Assembly: GCA_009843725.1 (NCBI GenBank)
Contig: VYCX01000164.1
Coordinates: 1 to 5,043 of the forward strand
Reading direction: 5' to 3'
Origin: Boseongicola sp. SB0675_bin_26
Lineage (GTDB): Bacteria; Pseudomonadota; Alphaproteobacteria; Rhodobacterales; Rhodobacteraceae
DNA length: 5,043 nucleotides
Both the position numbers and the translations under genes were made by a program. Shown one piece after another: positions 1-5,043 of this stretch. The notes beneath the pieces are model-generated. The model was not told where the DNA came from. It saw only the letters and a program-made list of their open reading frames with translations, and did no database searches. Positions within the stretch are counted from its first letter, which is position 1; every line of letters begins with the position of its first letter.

Positions 1-135
1 ATGCCATCCGGCCGCGAAGGCTTGAAGATCGCTGTCCGAGAATGACAGGACCACGAGATCGGCCGGTTCCTGCTGAAGGTCGGTCGGGGTCTCGGTTTCC
101 TCGAGCCCGTAGCTCTCGCGAAAGATCACGTGCAT
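1..135 (-). CDS. cobN: Cobaltochelatase subunit CobN, N-terminal fragment cut by the window edge
   Basis: Only the first 45 codons are present; the gene runs off the left edge. Reading from the ATG at 135-133, the protein begins MHVIFRESYGLEETETPTDL and continues with QQEPADLVVLSFSDSDLQAF and AAGWH. An N-terminus of the form MH(V/L)..RE...L.E...P.DL, followed by PAD(L/I)VVLSFSDSDL, is what I recall for CobN. CobN is the very large subunit of the ATP-dependent cobaltochelatase (CobNST), which inserts Co(II) into hydrogenobyrinic acid a,c-diamide in the aerobic cobalamin pathway in the cytoplasm. The start is supported by a GGGAG Shine-Dalgarno about 9 nt upstream. It lies 115 bp behind the CobW-type GTPase gene on the same strand, as expected for a cobW-cobN unit under the riboswitch at 1779-1949. 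The catalytic body is not visible, so the call rests on the N-terminal signature plus context. Confidence 0.85.
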   Translation of the reverse strand, partial: MHVIFRESYGLEETETPTDLQQEPADLVVLSFSDSDLQAFAAGWH

Positions 136-250
136 GTGCCGGATCTCCCAGCCGACGCGGTCCGACTGCGCGCAGTCTGCAGGTGTGGCGGGCGGAGCAT
201 GCGCCGCGCGCCGATCTTGGGCGGCCGGCCGCCATTCTGCGCGCTGCTTG
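136..250 (-). other. Spacer between cobW and cobN
   Basis: This 115-bp GC-rich gap separates the cobW stop codon from the cobN start. I see no second riboswitch, no T-tailed hairpin terminator and no convincing promoter. It probably belongs to the same transcript. Its only recognisable element is the GGGAG ribosome-binding site just before cobN, on the minus strand around 145-149. Confidence 0.5.
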
Positions 251-1303
251 TCACTGCACGAGTTCTTCCGGCACCAGGATCGACCGGATCGCTTCGGGAT
301 CGATGTCTTCGTGCTCCGCAATGACGACCAGGCGTCCTTGCCTGTCCTCGCCCGGTTCCCATGCCCGGTCGAACTGATGGCGAATCCGTGTCCCGACTCC
401 CTGGACAAGCAGACGCATCGGCTTGCCACGCACCGAGGCGTACCCTTTCACGCGAAGGATGTTCTGCAGCCGGACAAGTGTCTCGATTCGTGCCACGAGG
501 TGATCGGCGCTCTCAGTCTCGGGAACATCCACGACGATCGTGTCAAAGTCATCGTGATCGTGCTCGGGCACCCCGTCGTGATGCGACGGACGCGCTGCCA
601 GATCGTTTTCAGCTGCCGCTCCGATGCCGAGAATCACCTGCGCGTCCACCGCGCCCTCCGACACCTCGATCATCGGCACTGCACGCGGCGCTTCCCGTTC
701 GACGATCGCCCTCGCCTGCGCCACGCCGTCAGGCCCCGCAAGATCGGGCTTGGTCAACAGCACGATGTCTGCGCAGGCAATCTGGTCCTCGAACACCTCG
801 GACAGCGGCGTTTCGTGGTCGACGTTGTCGTCGGCGAGCCGCTGCGCGTCCACGCGGTCGATGTCGGGCGCGAATCTTCCCGCGGCCACGGCCTCGGCAT
901 CGGCCAGCGCGATGACGCCGTCGACGGTCACCCTGCTGCGAATCGCCGGCCAGTCGAAGGCCTTGAGGAGCGGCTTGGGAAGAGCGAGCCCGGAGGACTC
1001 GATCAGGATGTGATCGGGCACGGGGTCTAGCTCCAGCAGTGCGCTGATGGCAGGAATGAAGTCATCCGCAACCCTGCAACAGATACAGCCATTGGCCAGC
1101 TCGACTATGTTCTCCGCCGGACAGTCGGGAACGGCGCAGGTCTTGAGAATGTCTCCGTCAACGCCCACGTCGCCGAACTCGTTCACGATCACCGCCAACC
1201 GGTGACCCTTGCTGGATTCGATGAGGTGGCGGATCAGCGTCGTCTTCCCGGCCCCGAGAAAGCCGGTAACGACTGTGGCGGGAATCTTTGCGAGATCGGT
1301 CAT
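251..1303 (-). CDS. cobW: CobW / COG0523-family metal-chaperone GTPase
   Basis: A 350-aa cytoplasmic P-loop GTPase of the CobW (COG0523, G3E) family. These proteins bind a metal and are thought to deliver it to a client enzyme, here most plausibly cobalt to CobN cobaltochelatase. Visible motifs are the Walker A GFLGAGKT (residues 14-21), the family metal-binding motif CICC (73-76), ESSG (102-105), and TKPD (184-187) in the place of the guanine-specificity NKxD. A histidine/aspartate-rich stretch (HHDGVPEHDHDD, 241-252) lies in the linker before the C-terminal CobW_C domain (about 253-350), as in many metal-loading members. The frame is open further upstream, but ATG at 1303 is the natural start because the protein then begins MTDLAKIPATVVTGFLGAGK. 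A TGGAG Shine-Dalgarno sits 8 nt upstream. The ATG overlaps the TGA of the DUF1636 gene (ATGA, 1300-1303), which suggests translational coupling. The B12 riboswitch upstream and cobN downstream favour the cobalamin branch over zinc-responsive COG0523 proteins. Confidence 0.93.
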   Translation of the reverse strand: MTDLAKIPATVVTGFLGAGKTTLIRHLIESSKGHRLAVIVNEFGDVGVDGDILKTCAVPDCPAENIVELANGCICCRVADDFIPAISALLELDPVPDHILIESSGLALPKPLLKAFDWPAIRSRVTVDGVIALADAEAVAAGRFAPDIDRVDAQRLADDNVDHETPLSEVFEDQIACADIVLLTKPDLAGPDGVAQARAIVEREAPRAVPMIEVSEGAVDAQVILGIGAAAENDLAARPSHHDGVPEHDHDDFDTIVVDVPETESADHLVARIETLVRLQNILRVKGYASVRGKPMRLLVQGVGTRIRHQFDRAWEPGEDRQGRLVVIAEHEDIDPEAIRSILVPEELVQ

Positions 1304-1686
1304 TTGGCAGTCTCCACTGGTACAATCGGCGGCATCCGTGCAATGCAGTTCTTGCGGAAATGCTCCGGGCGTTCCCGCCACGGGACAAGCCCGTCCGACG
1401 TTGCGCGATATCTTGCTGCGCCATCCAGGATCATGTCGGCGCTCGACGGGTCGAGGTTCCCGTACACATATGTCCAGCGCCGCGAGCCTCCCCGCAGGGC
1501 GATGGAACAGCCATGGTCGCAGTTCGAGAAGCACTCCACGCCGCGAAGGCTGACGCCTTCAGGCAACTCCTTGGCCGCCAACGCACGATGCAAGAGCGCT
1601 CCGGGACGCTCGTCGTCGTCAGACAGCTCCCGCCCCCTGCGGCACGTGGTGCAGACAAGAAGTTCAACCGGCGCGCAGTCGTCCAC
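1300..1686 (-). CDS. DUF1636 family cysteine-rich, probably metal-binding protein
   Basis: A 128-aa cytoplasmic protein of the DUF1636 family, which commonly sits beside cobW and cobN in proteobacteria. Its biochemical role is not established, as far as I know. It resembles small thioredoxin-fold ferredoxins in its cysteine pattern: CTTC at residues 12-15, then CFSNCDHGC with Cys52, Cys56 and Cys60, and one more Cys near residue 114 (HFRKNC). The segment SIALRGGSRRWTYVYGNLDP and the C-terminal GLVPWRERPEHFRKNCIAR are the family hallmarks I recognise. The chosen start is GTG at 1686-1684, giving V/M-DDCAPVELLVC, with GAGGG 4 nt upstream. A longer open frame reaches back to 1914 but would run through the riboswitch and is rejected. 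It is the first gene of the riboswitch-controlled operon and ends in a 4-bp overlap with cobW. A metal or Fe-S binding role in cobalt handling is an inference from context. Confidence 0.88.
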   Translation of the reverse strand: MDDCAPVELLVCTTCRRGRELSDDDERPGALLHRALAAKELPEGVSLRGVECFSNCDHGCSIALRGGSRRWTYVYGNLDPSSADMILDGAARYRATSDGLVPWRERPEHFRKNCIARMPPIVPVETAK

Positions 1687-1690
1687 GGAT

Positions 1691-1724
1691 CCCTCGTTCC
1701 TGCTGTGGAGGGGGAGGAAACGAG
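1691..1724 (-). promoter_or_regulatory. Predicted ribosome-binding-site sequestering hairpin (expression platform)
   Basis: On the minus strand CTCGTTTCCT (1724-1715) can pair with AGGAACGAG (1701-1693), giving nine base pairs with one bulged T and a 13-nt C-rich loop. The 3' arm contains the GAG of the GAGGG Shine-Dalgarno (1695-1691), which sits 4 nt before the GTG start of the DUF1636 gene. Forming the hairpin would block translation. An alternative pairing, GGGGGA (1759-1754) with TCCCCC (1715-1710), lies between the aptamer and this hairpin and would disrupt the stem top and loop. There is no run of T after the stem, so control is more likely translational than by termination. The pairings are read by eye and no folding was computed. 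Confidence 0.6.
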
Positions 1725-1778
1725 AGCACCGCAATGGCGGCCCCGTCCCGGAATCCCCCGTCCGGTCACGTCCAGTCG

Positions 1779-1949
1779 GCTGGCAGGTCTCCCGGCTTGC
1801 GGATGATTGCGGGCGATCCGGCCTTCCCAGCCTCTCGGGCCAGTGGCGCGATGGATCCCCTCTCCGGTCACGGTCGCGGGGGCGGCTGCGCTTGGGTCGA
1901 AGACCCTTTCGCATTCCCTTTTCACCTGCCCGATCGGGCAGGCACCAGC
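1779..1949 (-). ncRNA. Cobalamin (B12) riboswitch aptamer
   Basis: The minus strand shows the conserved parts of a cobalamin riboswitch in order. P1 is formed by GCTGG (1949-1945) and CCAGC (1783-1779). GGTGCC follows, leading into a perfect 18-bp palindromic P2 arm (1925-1942). Next come GAAAAGGGAA (1923-1914), GCAGCCGCCCCCGCGACCGT (from 1889), CCACTGG (about 1846-1840) and GGGAAGGCC. Last is the B12 box, GCAAGCCGGGAGACCTGCCA (1800-1781). At about 171 nt it has the usual size. It precedes the DUF1636-cobW-cobN operon by about 92 nt. Binding of adenosylcobalamin or a related corrinoid is expected to reduce expression of these genes. It is on the same strand as, and properly placed for, the 5' leader of that operon. 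Confidence 0.95.
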
Positions 1950-1958
1950 ACTTGACGA

Positions 1959-1987
1959 CACTTCTGCGAATCCTGAAGCCAAGTCAA
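1959..1987 (-). promoter_or_regulatory. Weak candidate promoter for the cobalamin operon
   Basis: On the minus strand TTGACT (1987-1982) matches a sigma-70 -35 box well. A 17-nt spacer leads to GAAGTG (1964-1959), which is a poor -10 box. The geometry would place a transcription start close to 1952, just before the first riboswitch helix, which is why it is listed. The weak -10 keeps this tentative. Confidence 0.25.
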
Positions 1988-2217
1988 GCAGGTGTCCGCG
2001 TTCGCGAAGGCTTCGGAAACCCGCCCCGGCCAAGCGGTCTGTCCCGCACCCGTCTCGGAGTCCAGAGACGACTGGGCAGCGCGACGAGCGATCCCGCCCG
2101 GTTGCAGGACGGGCCAGTGGCGATCACGGCCGAGCGCGAGCTTGCGCGCCTGAGCTGCATGCTGGTCACCCGAGAGGGATGAATGCTTTGAGCGCGGGAT
2201 TGAAGCCAGCGGGCACA

Positions 2218-2253
2218 GGATGGTCAGGATGGTCAGGATGGTCAGGATGGTCG
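2218..2253. repeat. Four-copy 9-bp tandem repeat
   Basis: Direct repeats of GGATGGTCA start at 2218, 2227, 2236 and 2245. The first three are identical and the last ends in G instead of A. The array lies about 50 bp beyond the halogenase stop codon. Its unit length is a multiple of three, so a change in copy number would not shift a reading frame. A length-variable, slippage-prone minisatellite is likely; no function is apparent. Confidence 0.9.
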
Positions 2254-2302
2254 AAGACCCGGATCCGGAAAACGGCGCGGAGTCAACGGCATAGGGACGA
2301 AT

Positions 2303-3592
2303 TCACTCTCGAGGATCTGTGCAGCCAAGACCCTGCGACACCTGGGCGTAACTGGTGAGGGGAACTCCGCACATCCGGTTCCAGTCTGCCTTGCCGATGA
2401 CCGGCTGGTTCATCAGCTTGATCATCTCGTCGAACCCTTGGAGCGCGTTACAGTCCGTCATGCCCCGGTCCGCCGCCTTGCGATGTTCCGGCCAGACGCG
2501 GTCACGGGCGTAACGCCAGAATTCGGTGTCATGCCTGGAGCCGCAGGAATAGTGCCACCCGACGAACAGGCCGTAACTCAGCATGTTCTTGACAAGAAAC
2601 CGATTGACCACTGGCGCGTCGCGGTCGAGATGCTCTATCGGGCGGTTGAGACGCATGTTGAGAACCATCCCTATCTGCAGTTGTGCGGACACGATCGCCG
2701 TTGCCTCGAGGGGTTCCATGAACGCCGCCGCATTGCCGATGCGGGCAACCGCCCCGTCGTAGATCTGTCGGTGGACAAAATTGGGAAACGGGATGATGGC
2801 GCGCTGTTCGAATTCCGGCACGCCTTCAGTTTCGAGAAACGTGTCGAAATCCGCCACGACTTCGTCAAGGCTCGATACATTCTTGTTGAAGATATACCCG
2901 TAAGAGGTATGAATCGTAAGCGGAATCACAAATACCCAGCCATGCGGGCGCGCGACGGCGCGGGTGTATGTATGCTCAAGAACCAGCCCGTCCCCAACTT
3001 CCTTGATGATTGCCGGGCAACGACGGATGACGGCCGTGTTGGTTGGAATGAAGGAAATGTCGATGTGCTGCCCGGATTGAAGTTCTTTCGGAAACCCTCG
3101 GGCATCAAAGACCAGATCGTAGAGTTCGGGTGAGCGATCTTCAAACTCCACTTGGGCGCCGCCGTCCACTCTTCTGATCTTGCGCACTTTCGCATCAATG
3201 TGACGGGCACATGTGCTCTCGTGAAGCAATTCGGCCATCAGGTCTGCGGACAGATGGTAGCCGTACGATACCTGCTGCGGCGTGAAGTAGTGTGTGAAGT
3301 CTTCGTCACGCCAACCCCATCCCTCGAACGCGACGCCATACTTGCGCGTTCCTTTCAGGCGCTGCTGCACGACCTGATGTGACAAGTTCGTCAACTGCTG
3401 CAATTCCTCGACCAGGCTCGGCCAGCTGCCTTCACCCACGCCGATGACCGGAATGCGCGAATCGTAAATGTGGTGCAGTTCAAGCTCGCTGCCGGGGTGG
3501 AGGCGTGTGACGCTGGCTGCCGCCAGCGACCCGGCAGTTCCTCGTCCGATGACCGCTATCCTTCTCAGGAACTTGCTGCCCGGCTGTATCAT
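2303..3592 (-). CDS. Flavin-dependent (tryptophan) halogenase-like protein
   Basis: A 429-aa FAD-dependent protein of the tryptophan halogenase family (PF04820-like). Family members use FADH2, O2 and halide to make hypohalous acid, which reaches the substrate through a catalytic Lys. Seen in order: Rossmann motif GRGTAG (16-21), GVGEGSWPS (51-59), KGTRKYGVAFEGW (80-92) with Lys84 where I align the catalytic Lys79 of PrnA, DLVFDARGF (159-167), GWVFVIPL (218-225) in the place of the signature WxWxIP, TSYGYIF (229-235), and RIGNAAAFMEPLEATA (284-299) with Glu296 aligned to PrnA Glu346. It has no signal peptide or membrane segment. It is shorter than the roughly 500-540 aa of PrnA-type enzymes. 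The second signature Trp is Phe221, and the Ser after the key Glu is Ala. The start ATG at 3592 places the Rossmann motif normally; the nearest GGAGGGG is too close, but GAAGGG lies 8 nt upstream. No flavin reductase or clear operon partner is in the window. The substrate is unknown, and a monooxygenase or other flavoenzyme role is possible. Confidence 0.82.
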   Translation of the reverse strand: MIQPGSKFLRRIAVIGRGTAGSLAAASVTRLHPGSELELHHIYDSRIPVIGVGEGSWPSLVEELQQLTNLSHQVVQQRLKGTRKYGVAFEGWGWRDEDFTHYFTPQQVSYGYHLSADLMAELLHESTCARHIDAKVRKIRRVDGGAQVEFEDRSPELYDLVFDARGFPKELQSGQHIDISFIPTNTAVIRRCPAIIKEVGDGLVLEHTYTRAVARPHGWVFVIPLTIHTSYGYIFNKNVSSLDEVVADFDTFLETEGVPEFEQRAIIPFPNFVHRQIYDGAVARIGNAAAFMEPLEATAIVSAQLQIGMVLNMRLNRPIEHLDRDAPVVNRFLVKNMLSYGLFVGWHYSCGSRHDTEFWRYARDRVWPEHRKAADRGMTDCNALQGFDEMIKLMNQPVIGKADWNRMCGVPLTSYAQVSQGLGCTDPRE

Positions 3593-4214
3593 CCCCTCCG
3601 CCCTTCGCCGATGACCGTCGACGGCCCTTGCCAGAAAGATCGATGCGCAAAAAATGCATGCGCTCGCAAGAGACTACCGCAAATTGCGGAAGCGGGCGCT
3701 GGTGCCATCGTGTCCGGTCAGATAGTGCCGGTTCAGGCAATTGTCGAGATGTCGCGAAGCGTTGCTCGGTCACGACCCAGAGAATGTCCTGGATCCGGCC
3801 ATTTCGGTCATCCTATTTTCTGAACCCGGTGGCGTCTGATCGGGCAGCAGGACCATGTCTTCGACGAGGTCGCCTCCGGCAATCGCGTGTTCCAGAACGC
3901 ACGCGGGTGTGACCTGCGCGAATCGTGTGCTTCAATCAGATGCCCGGGACAGGTTCCTCGGCTAGACCGGCCGACCCTGTCAAACACCTCGCGACTTCCC
4001 CGGCATCGTTTTGCAACTCTCTCGACAGGGGCGTTGCGTGCATCCGGATCGCCGTTCTGTATGTCACTTGCGGAATCCATCGGCAGAAATGCCGGCTCGG
4101 CGAGGCGGGCTTGCGGCGCACGCCGATGGGTTGCCATTGATGATTGTCTGCATGACTGCACCACGTGACCCCCAGGTAGGTGTCCGCGGTGCGGCTTCCA
4201 GACCGCCCGCCCGC
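3593..4214. other. About 620 bp without a recognisable gene
   Basis: I read all frames between the halogenase start and the vapC stop and found no domain I recognise. Short minus-strand pieces look mildly protein-like, such as LEHAIAGGDLVEDMVLLPDQ around 3830-3900 and HLDNCLNRHYLTGHDG around 3705-3755. They are broken by stop codons and frame changes and have no start or ribosome-binding site. This may be a decayed gene, or simply the halogenase upstream region plus vapC downstream sequence. Palindromes near its left end (3645-3663 and 3677-3689) may be regulatory. I see no transposase, tRNA or terminator. Confidence 0.45.
3677..3689. promoter_or_regulatory. Palindrome upstream of the halogenase gene, possible operator
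   Basis: CCGCAA-A-TTGCGG is a perfect 13-bp odd palindrome. It sits 85-97 bp before the halogenase start, a position suited to a dimeric repressor or activator. A second inverted repeat, GCGCA at 3645-3649 with TGCGC at 3659-3663, lies between it and the gene. No strong promoter hexamers can be assigned beside them. The regulatory role is inferred from symmetry and position only. Confidence 0.3.
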
Positions 4215-4600
4215 TCAGGGTTCCCTCACCCTGACGGCATTGCCTCTTGCCGTCTCGATGAAACGACGGCCGAAAGTCAGCATCTCTTCACAATTCACGA
4301 CGGCACCGAGGCACAACGCATCGGCGAATTCCATGCCGTTTCTCGTGCGGACAAGCGCTCCGGCCAACAAGGCCGGGCTCTCAACCGACGCGCCCGGCAA
4401 TCCAACGAAAGCAAGGAGCGCATCGGCAACGTCTTGGAACGAAAAGCCATAGACACTGCGCAAAACCCACTCTGCTTCCAGGAGGACGGTCATGCCCACG
4501 AAAACGTCGCCAGCGTCGACGACGGCTCTCGACTTGGCAGCCTGCCCTGGGTTGTCGCGGTCAGGTACCGAACGACGACATTTGCATCAATCACCCGCAT
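4215..4600 (-). pseudogene. vapC: Frameshifted VapC-type PIN-domain toxin (ribonuclease)
   Basis: The gene starts at ATG 4600-4598 with MRVIDANVVVRYLT, a typical PIN-domain N-terminus with the first catalytic Asp at residue 5. One base is then missing at about 4558/4559, where ACCGCGAC would need to be ACCCGCGAC. The original frame hits TGA after only 36 residues. Restoring one C gives RDNPGQAAKSRAVVDAGDVF followed by VGMTVLLEAEWVLRSVYGF, and so on to the TGA at 4215: 128 aa, a normal VapC length. In the repaired protein the acidic residues Asp5, Glu42 and Asp94 (FADAL) are kept. The fourth site, usually TFDRRF, reads TFGRRF with Gly111, and the usual His of FADALHL is Cys97. VapC proteins cleave RNA, often tRNA, and are held inactive by VapB. 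The start overlaps the last 14 bases of vapB. The frameshift could be a sequencing error in a short G run, but the lost Asp argues for real decay. Confidence 0.85.
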
Positions 4601-4859
4601 GGCGCCGGCCTTCCGCCATGATTCCCGCTTGCATTTCTGCGAGTGTCCTGGGCGTTCCGGTGCTGGCCAGGATGCCGAAGACGTCCGCCAGGCGCGTCGA
4701 GGCAATCACGGGCAACGGCTTGAGCGGCACGCCGTCGGCCATGTCTTCTACGGCGGGGCGCGTTCCCGCCTCCCAGCGCCGGGACTGACGGACGACCTTG
4801 GGCAGGACGACCTGGCCCTTGGAAGAAGCAGTGGTTGTGAGTCTTGGGGCGTCGGACAT
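4587..4859 (-). CDS. vapB: VapB-type AbrB/SpoVT-fold antitoxin
   Basis: A 90-aa antitoxin with an N-terminal swapped-hairpin AbrB/MazE DNA-binding domain: LTTTASSKGQVVLPKVVRQS (residues 7-26), with the hallmark KGQVVLPK at 14-21, then RRWEAGTRPAVED. The C-terminal part, about residues 60-90 (DVFGILASTGTPRTLAEMQA and onwards), should be the segment that wraps around and inhibits the PIN toxin. The start ATG at 4859 is chosen because MSDAPRLTTT is the usual opening and AAAGG lies 8 nt upstream; the frame is open further but without family sequence. It shares 14 bp with the toxin gene, as is common in vapBC operons. Such antitoxins normally repress their own promoter together with the toxin, and a palindrome at 4921-4936 is a candidate operator. 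The reading frame is intact, although the toxin is broken. Confidence 0.85.
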   Translation of the reverse strand: MSDAPRLTTTASSKGQVVLPKVVRQSRRWEAGTRPAVEDMADGVPLKPLPVIASTRLADVFGILASTGTPRTLAEMQAGIMAEGRRHAGD

Positions 4860-4920
4860 CGTGACCGCCTTTGGGCGACCAGTCAGCAAGACGAAAGCAA
4901 GACATCGCTGCCGCCAAGCC

Positions 4921-4936
4921 AGATCAAGGGTGATCT
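4921..4936. promoter_or_regulatory. Palindrome upstream of vapB, possible operator
   Basis: AGATCA and TGATCT form 6-bp inverted arms around AGGG, centred about 70 bp before the vapB start. VapBC systems usually repress themselves through inverted repeats in their promoter region, so this is the best candidate binding site here. I could not assign clear -35 and -10 boxes. The rest of 4860-5043 shows no gene that I recognise. Confidence 0.35.
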
Positions 4937-5043
4937 TGCGAGAGGCTTCATGGCCCAATTCAGGGATGGAACAGGTCGGGGGGCGGCCGAACAGACGCCC
5001 CGGCCCGGCCCCCCCCCCAACCGAGCGCACAGCGGCGGCGCGG

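Larger units (their letters stand above)
1950..2302. other. Intergenic spacer between the halogenase and the cobalamin operon
   Basis: About 350 bp separate the halogenase stop codon from the riboswitch. The spacer holds a four-copy 9-bp tandem repeat (2218-2253), a perfect palindrome CCGGATCCGG (2260-2269) and the weak promoter candidate at 1959-1987. I find no T-tailed terminator hairpin after the halogenase. On the minus strand the halogenase frame stays open after its TGA for 126 more codons, to a TGA at 1924-1922 inside the riboswitch. The translation has no recognisable domain and is not called as a gene. Confidence 0.5.

Noticed and set aside
134..1030. Long plus-strand open frame (298 codons) opposite cobW
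   Set aside because: It is the antisense of a clear CobW protein with Walker A and CxCC motifs. The plus-strand translation is Arg/His-rich with no domain, as expected for a shadow in GC-rich DNA.
1687..1914. N-terminal extension of the DUF1636 protein up to an ATG at 1914
   Set aside because: The extension would be translated from the riboswitch RNA and is Arg-rich without family similarity. The GTG at 1686 has a ribosome-binding site and gives the normal family N-terminus.
1202..2182. Plus-strand open frame of 326 codons
   Set aside because: It runs antisense across cobW, the DUF1636 gene and the whole riboswitch. Its composition is low-complexity Arg/Ser/Pro, with no recognisable domain.
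2218..2253. Tandem repeat as a CRISPR array or replication iterons
   Set aside because: The units are 9 bp and directly adjacent with no spacers. There are no cas genes, no rep gene and no AT-rich region.
2438..3133. Plus-strand open frame of 231 codons inside the halogenase
   Set aside because: The minus strand carries conserved halogenase motifs over the same bases; this frame is a shadow.
3975..4030. CCCTGTC / GACAGGG inverted repeat as ends of a small mobile element or a terminator
   Set aside because: The arms are only 7 bp with a 42-nt loop. There are no flanking target duplications, no transposase and no T run. Such a repeat is expected by chance.
4180..4214. Hairpin GCGGT/ACCGC just after vapC as a terminator
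   Set aside because: The stem is 5 bp and no T tract follows, so a Rho-independent terminator is not supported.

Overview
All genes I can support lie on the minus strand, so transcription runs from high to low coordinates. The high GC content, the oxygen-dependent type of cobalamin locus (DUF1636, CobW, then a CobN-like N-terminus) and the VapBC style suggest a proteobacterium, most likely an alphaproteobacterium. This is inferred from gene content only; no rRNA or other taxonomic marker is present.

Right part (about 5043 to 4215): a VapBC-type toxin-antitoxin pair. The AbrB-fold antitoxin gene (4587-4859) is intact. The PIN-domain toxin gene that overlaps its end (4215-4600) is broken by a one-base deletion near 4558. 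The toxin also carries Gly where the family's last catalytic Asp is expected. The antitoxin therefore appears to have outlived its toxin.

Middle (about 4214 to 1950): some 620 bp with no recognisable gene but a few palindromes near its left end. Next comes a 429-aa flavin-dependent halogenase-like gene (2303-3592), with no flavin reductase visible. It is followed by a 350-bp spacer that holds a four-copy 9-bp tandem repeat.

Left part (about 1950 to 1): a cobalamin-regulated operon. A cobalamin (B12) riboswitch (1779-1949) is followed by a hairpin that can hide the ribosome-binding site of the first gene. That gene encodes a Cys-rich DUF1636 protein (1300-1686). It overlaps by 4 bp a CobW/COG0523 GTPase gene (251-1303). 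The first 45 codons of cobN, the large cobaltochelatase subunit, follow and run off the left edge. The logic is coherent: when cobalamin is plentiful the riboswitch should shut down production of the cobalt-insertion enzyme and of the GTPase and Cys-rich protein thought to help supply its metal. No wholly new system is evident. The most interesting points are the divergent halogenase, the decaying toxin gene beside an intact antitoxin, and the readable expression platform of the riboswitch.
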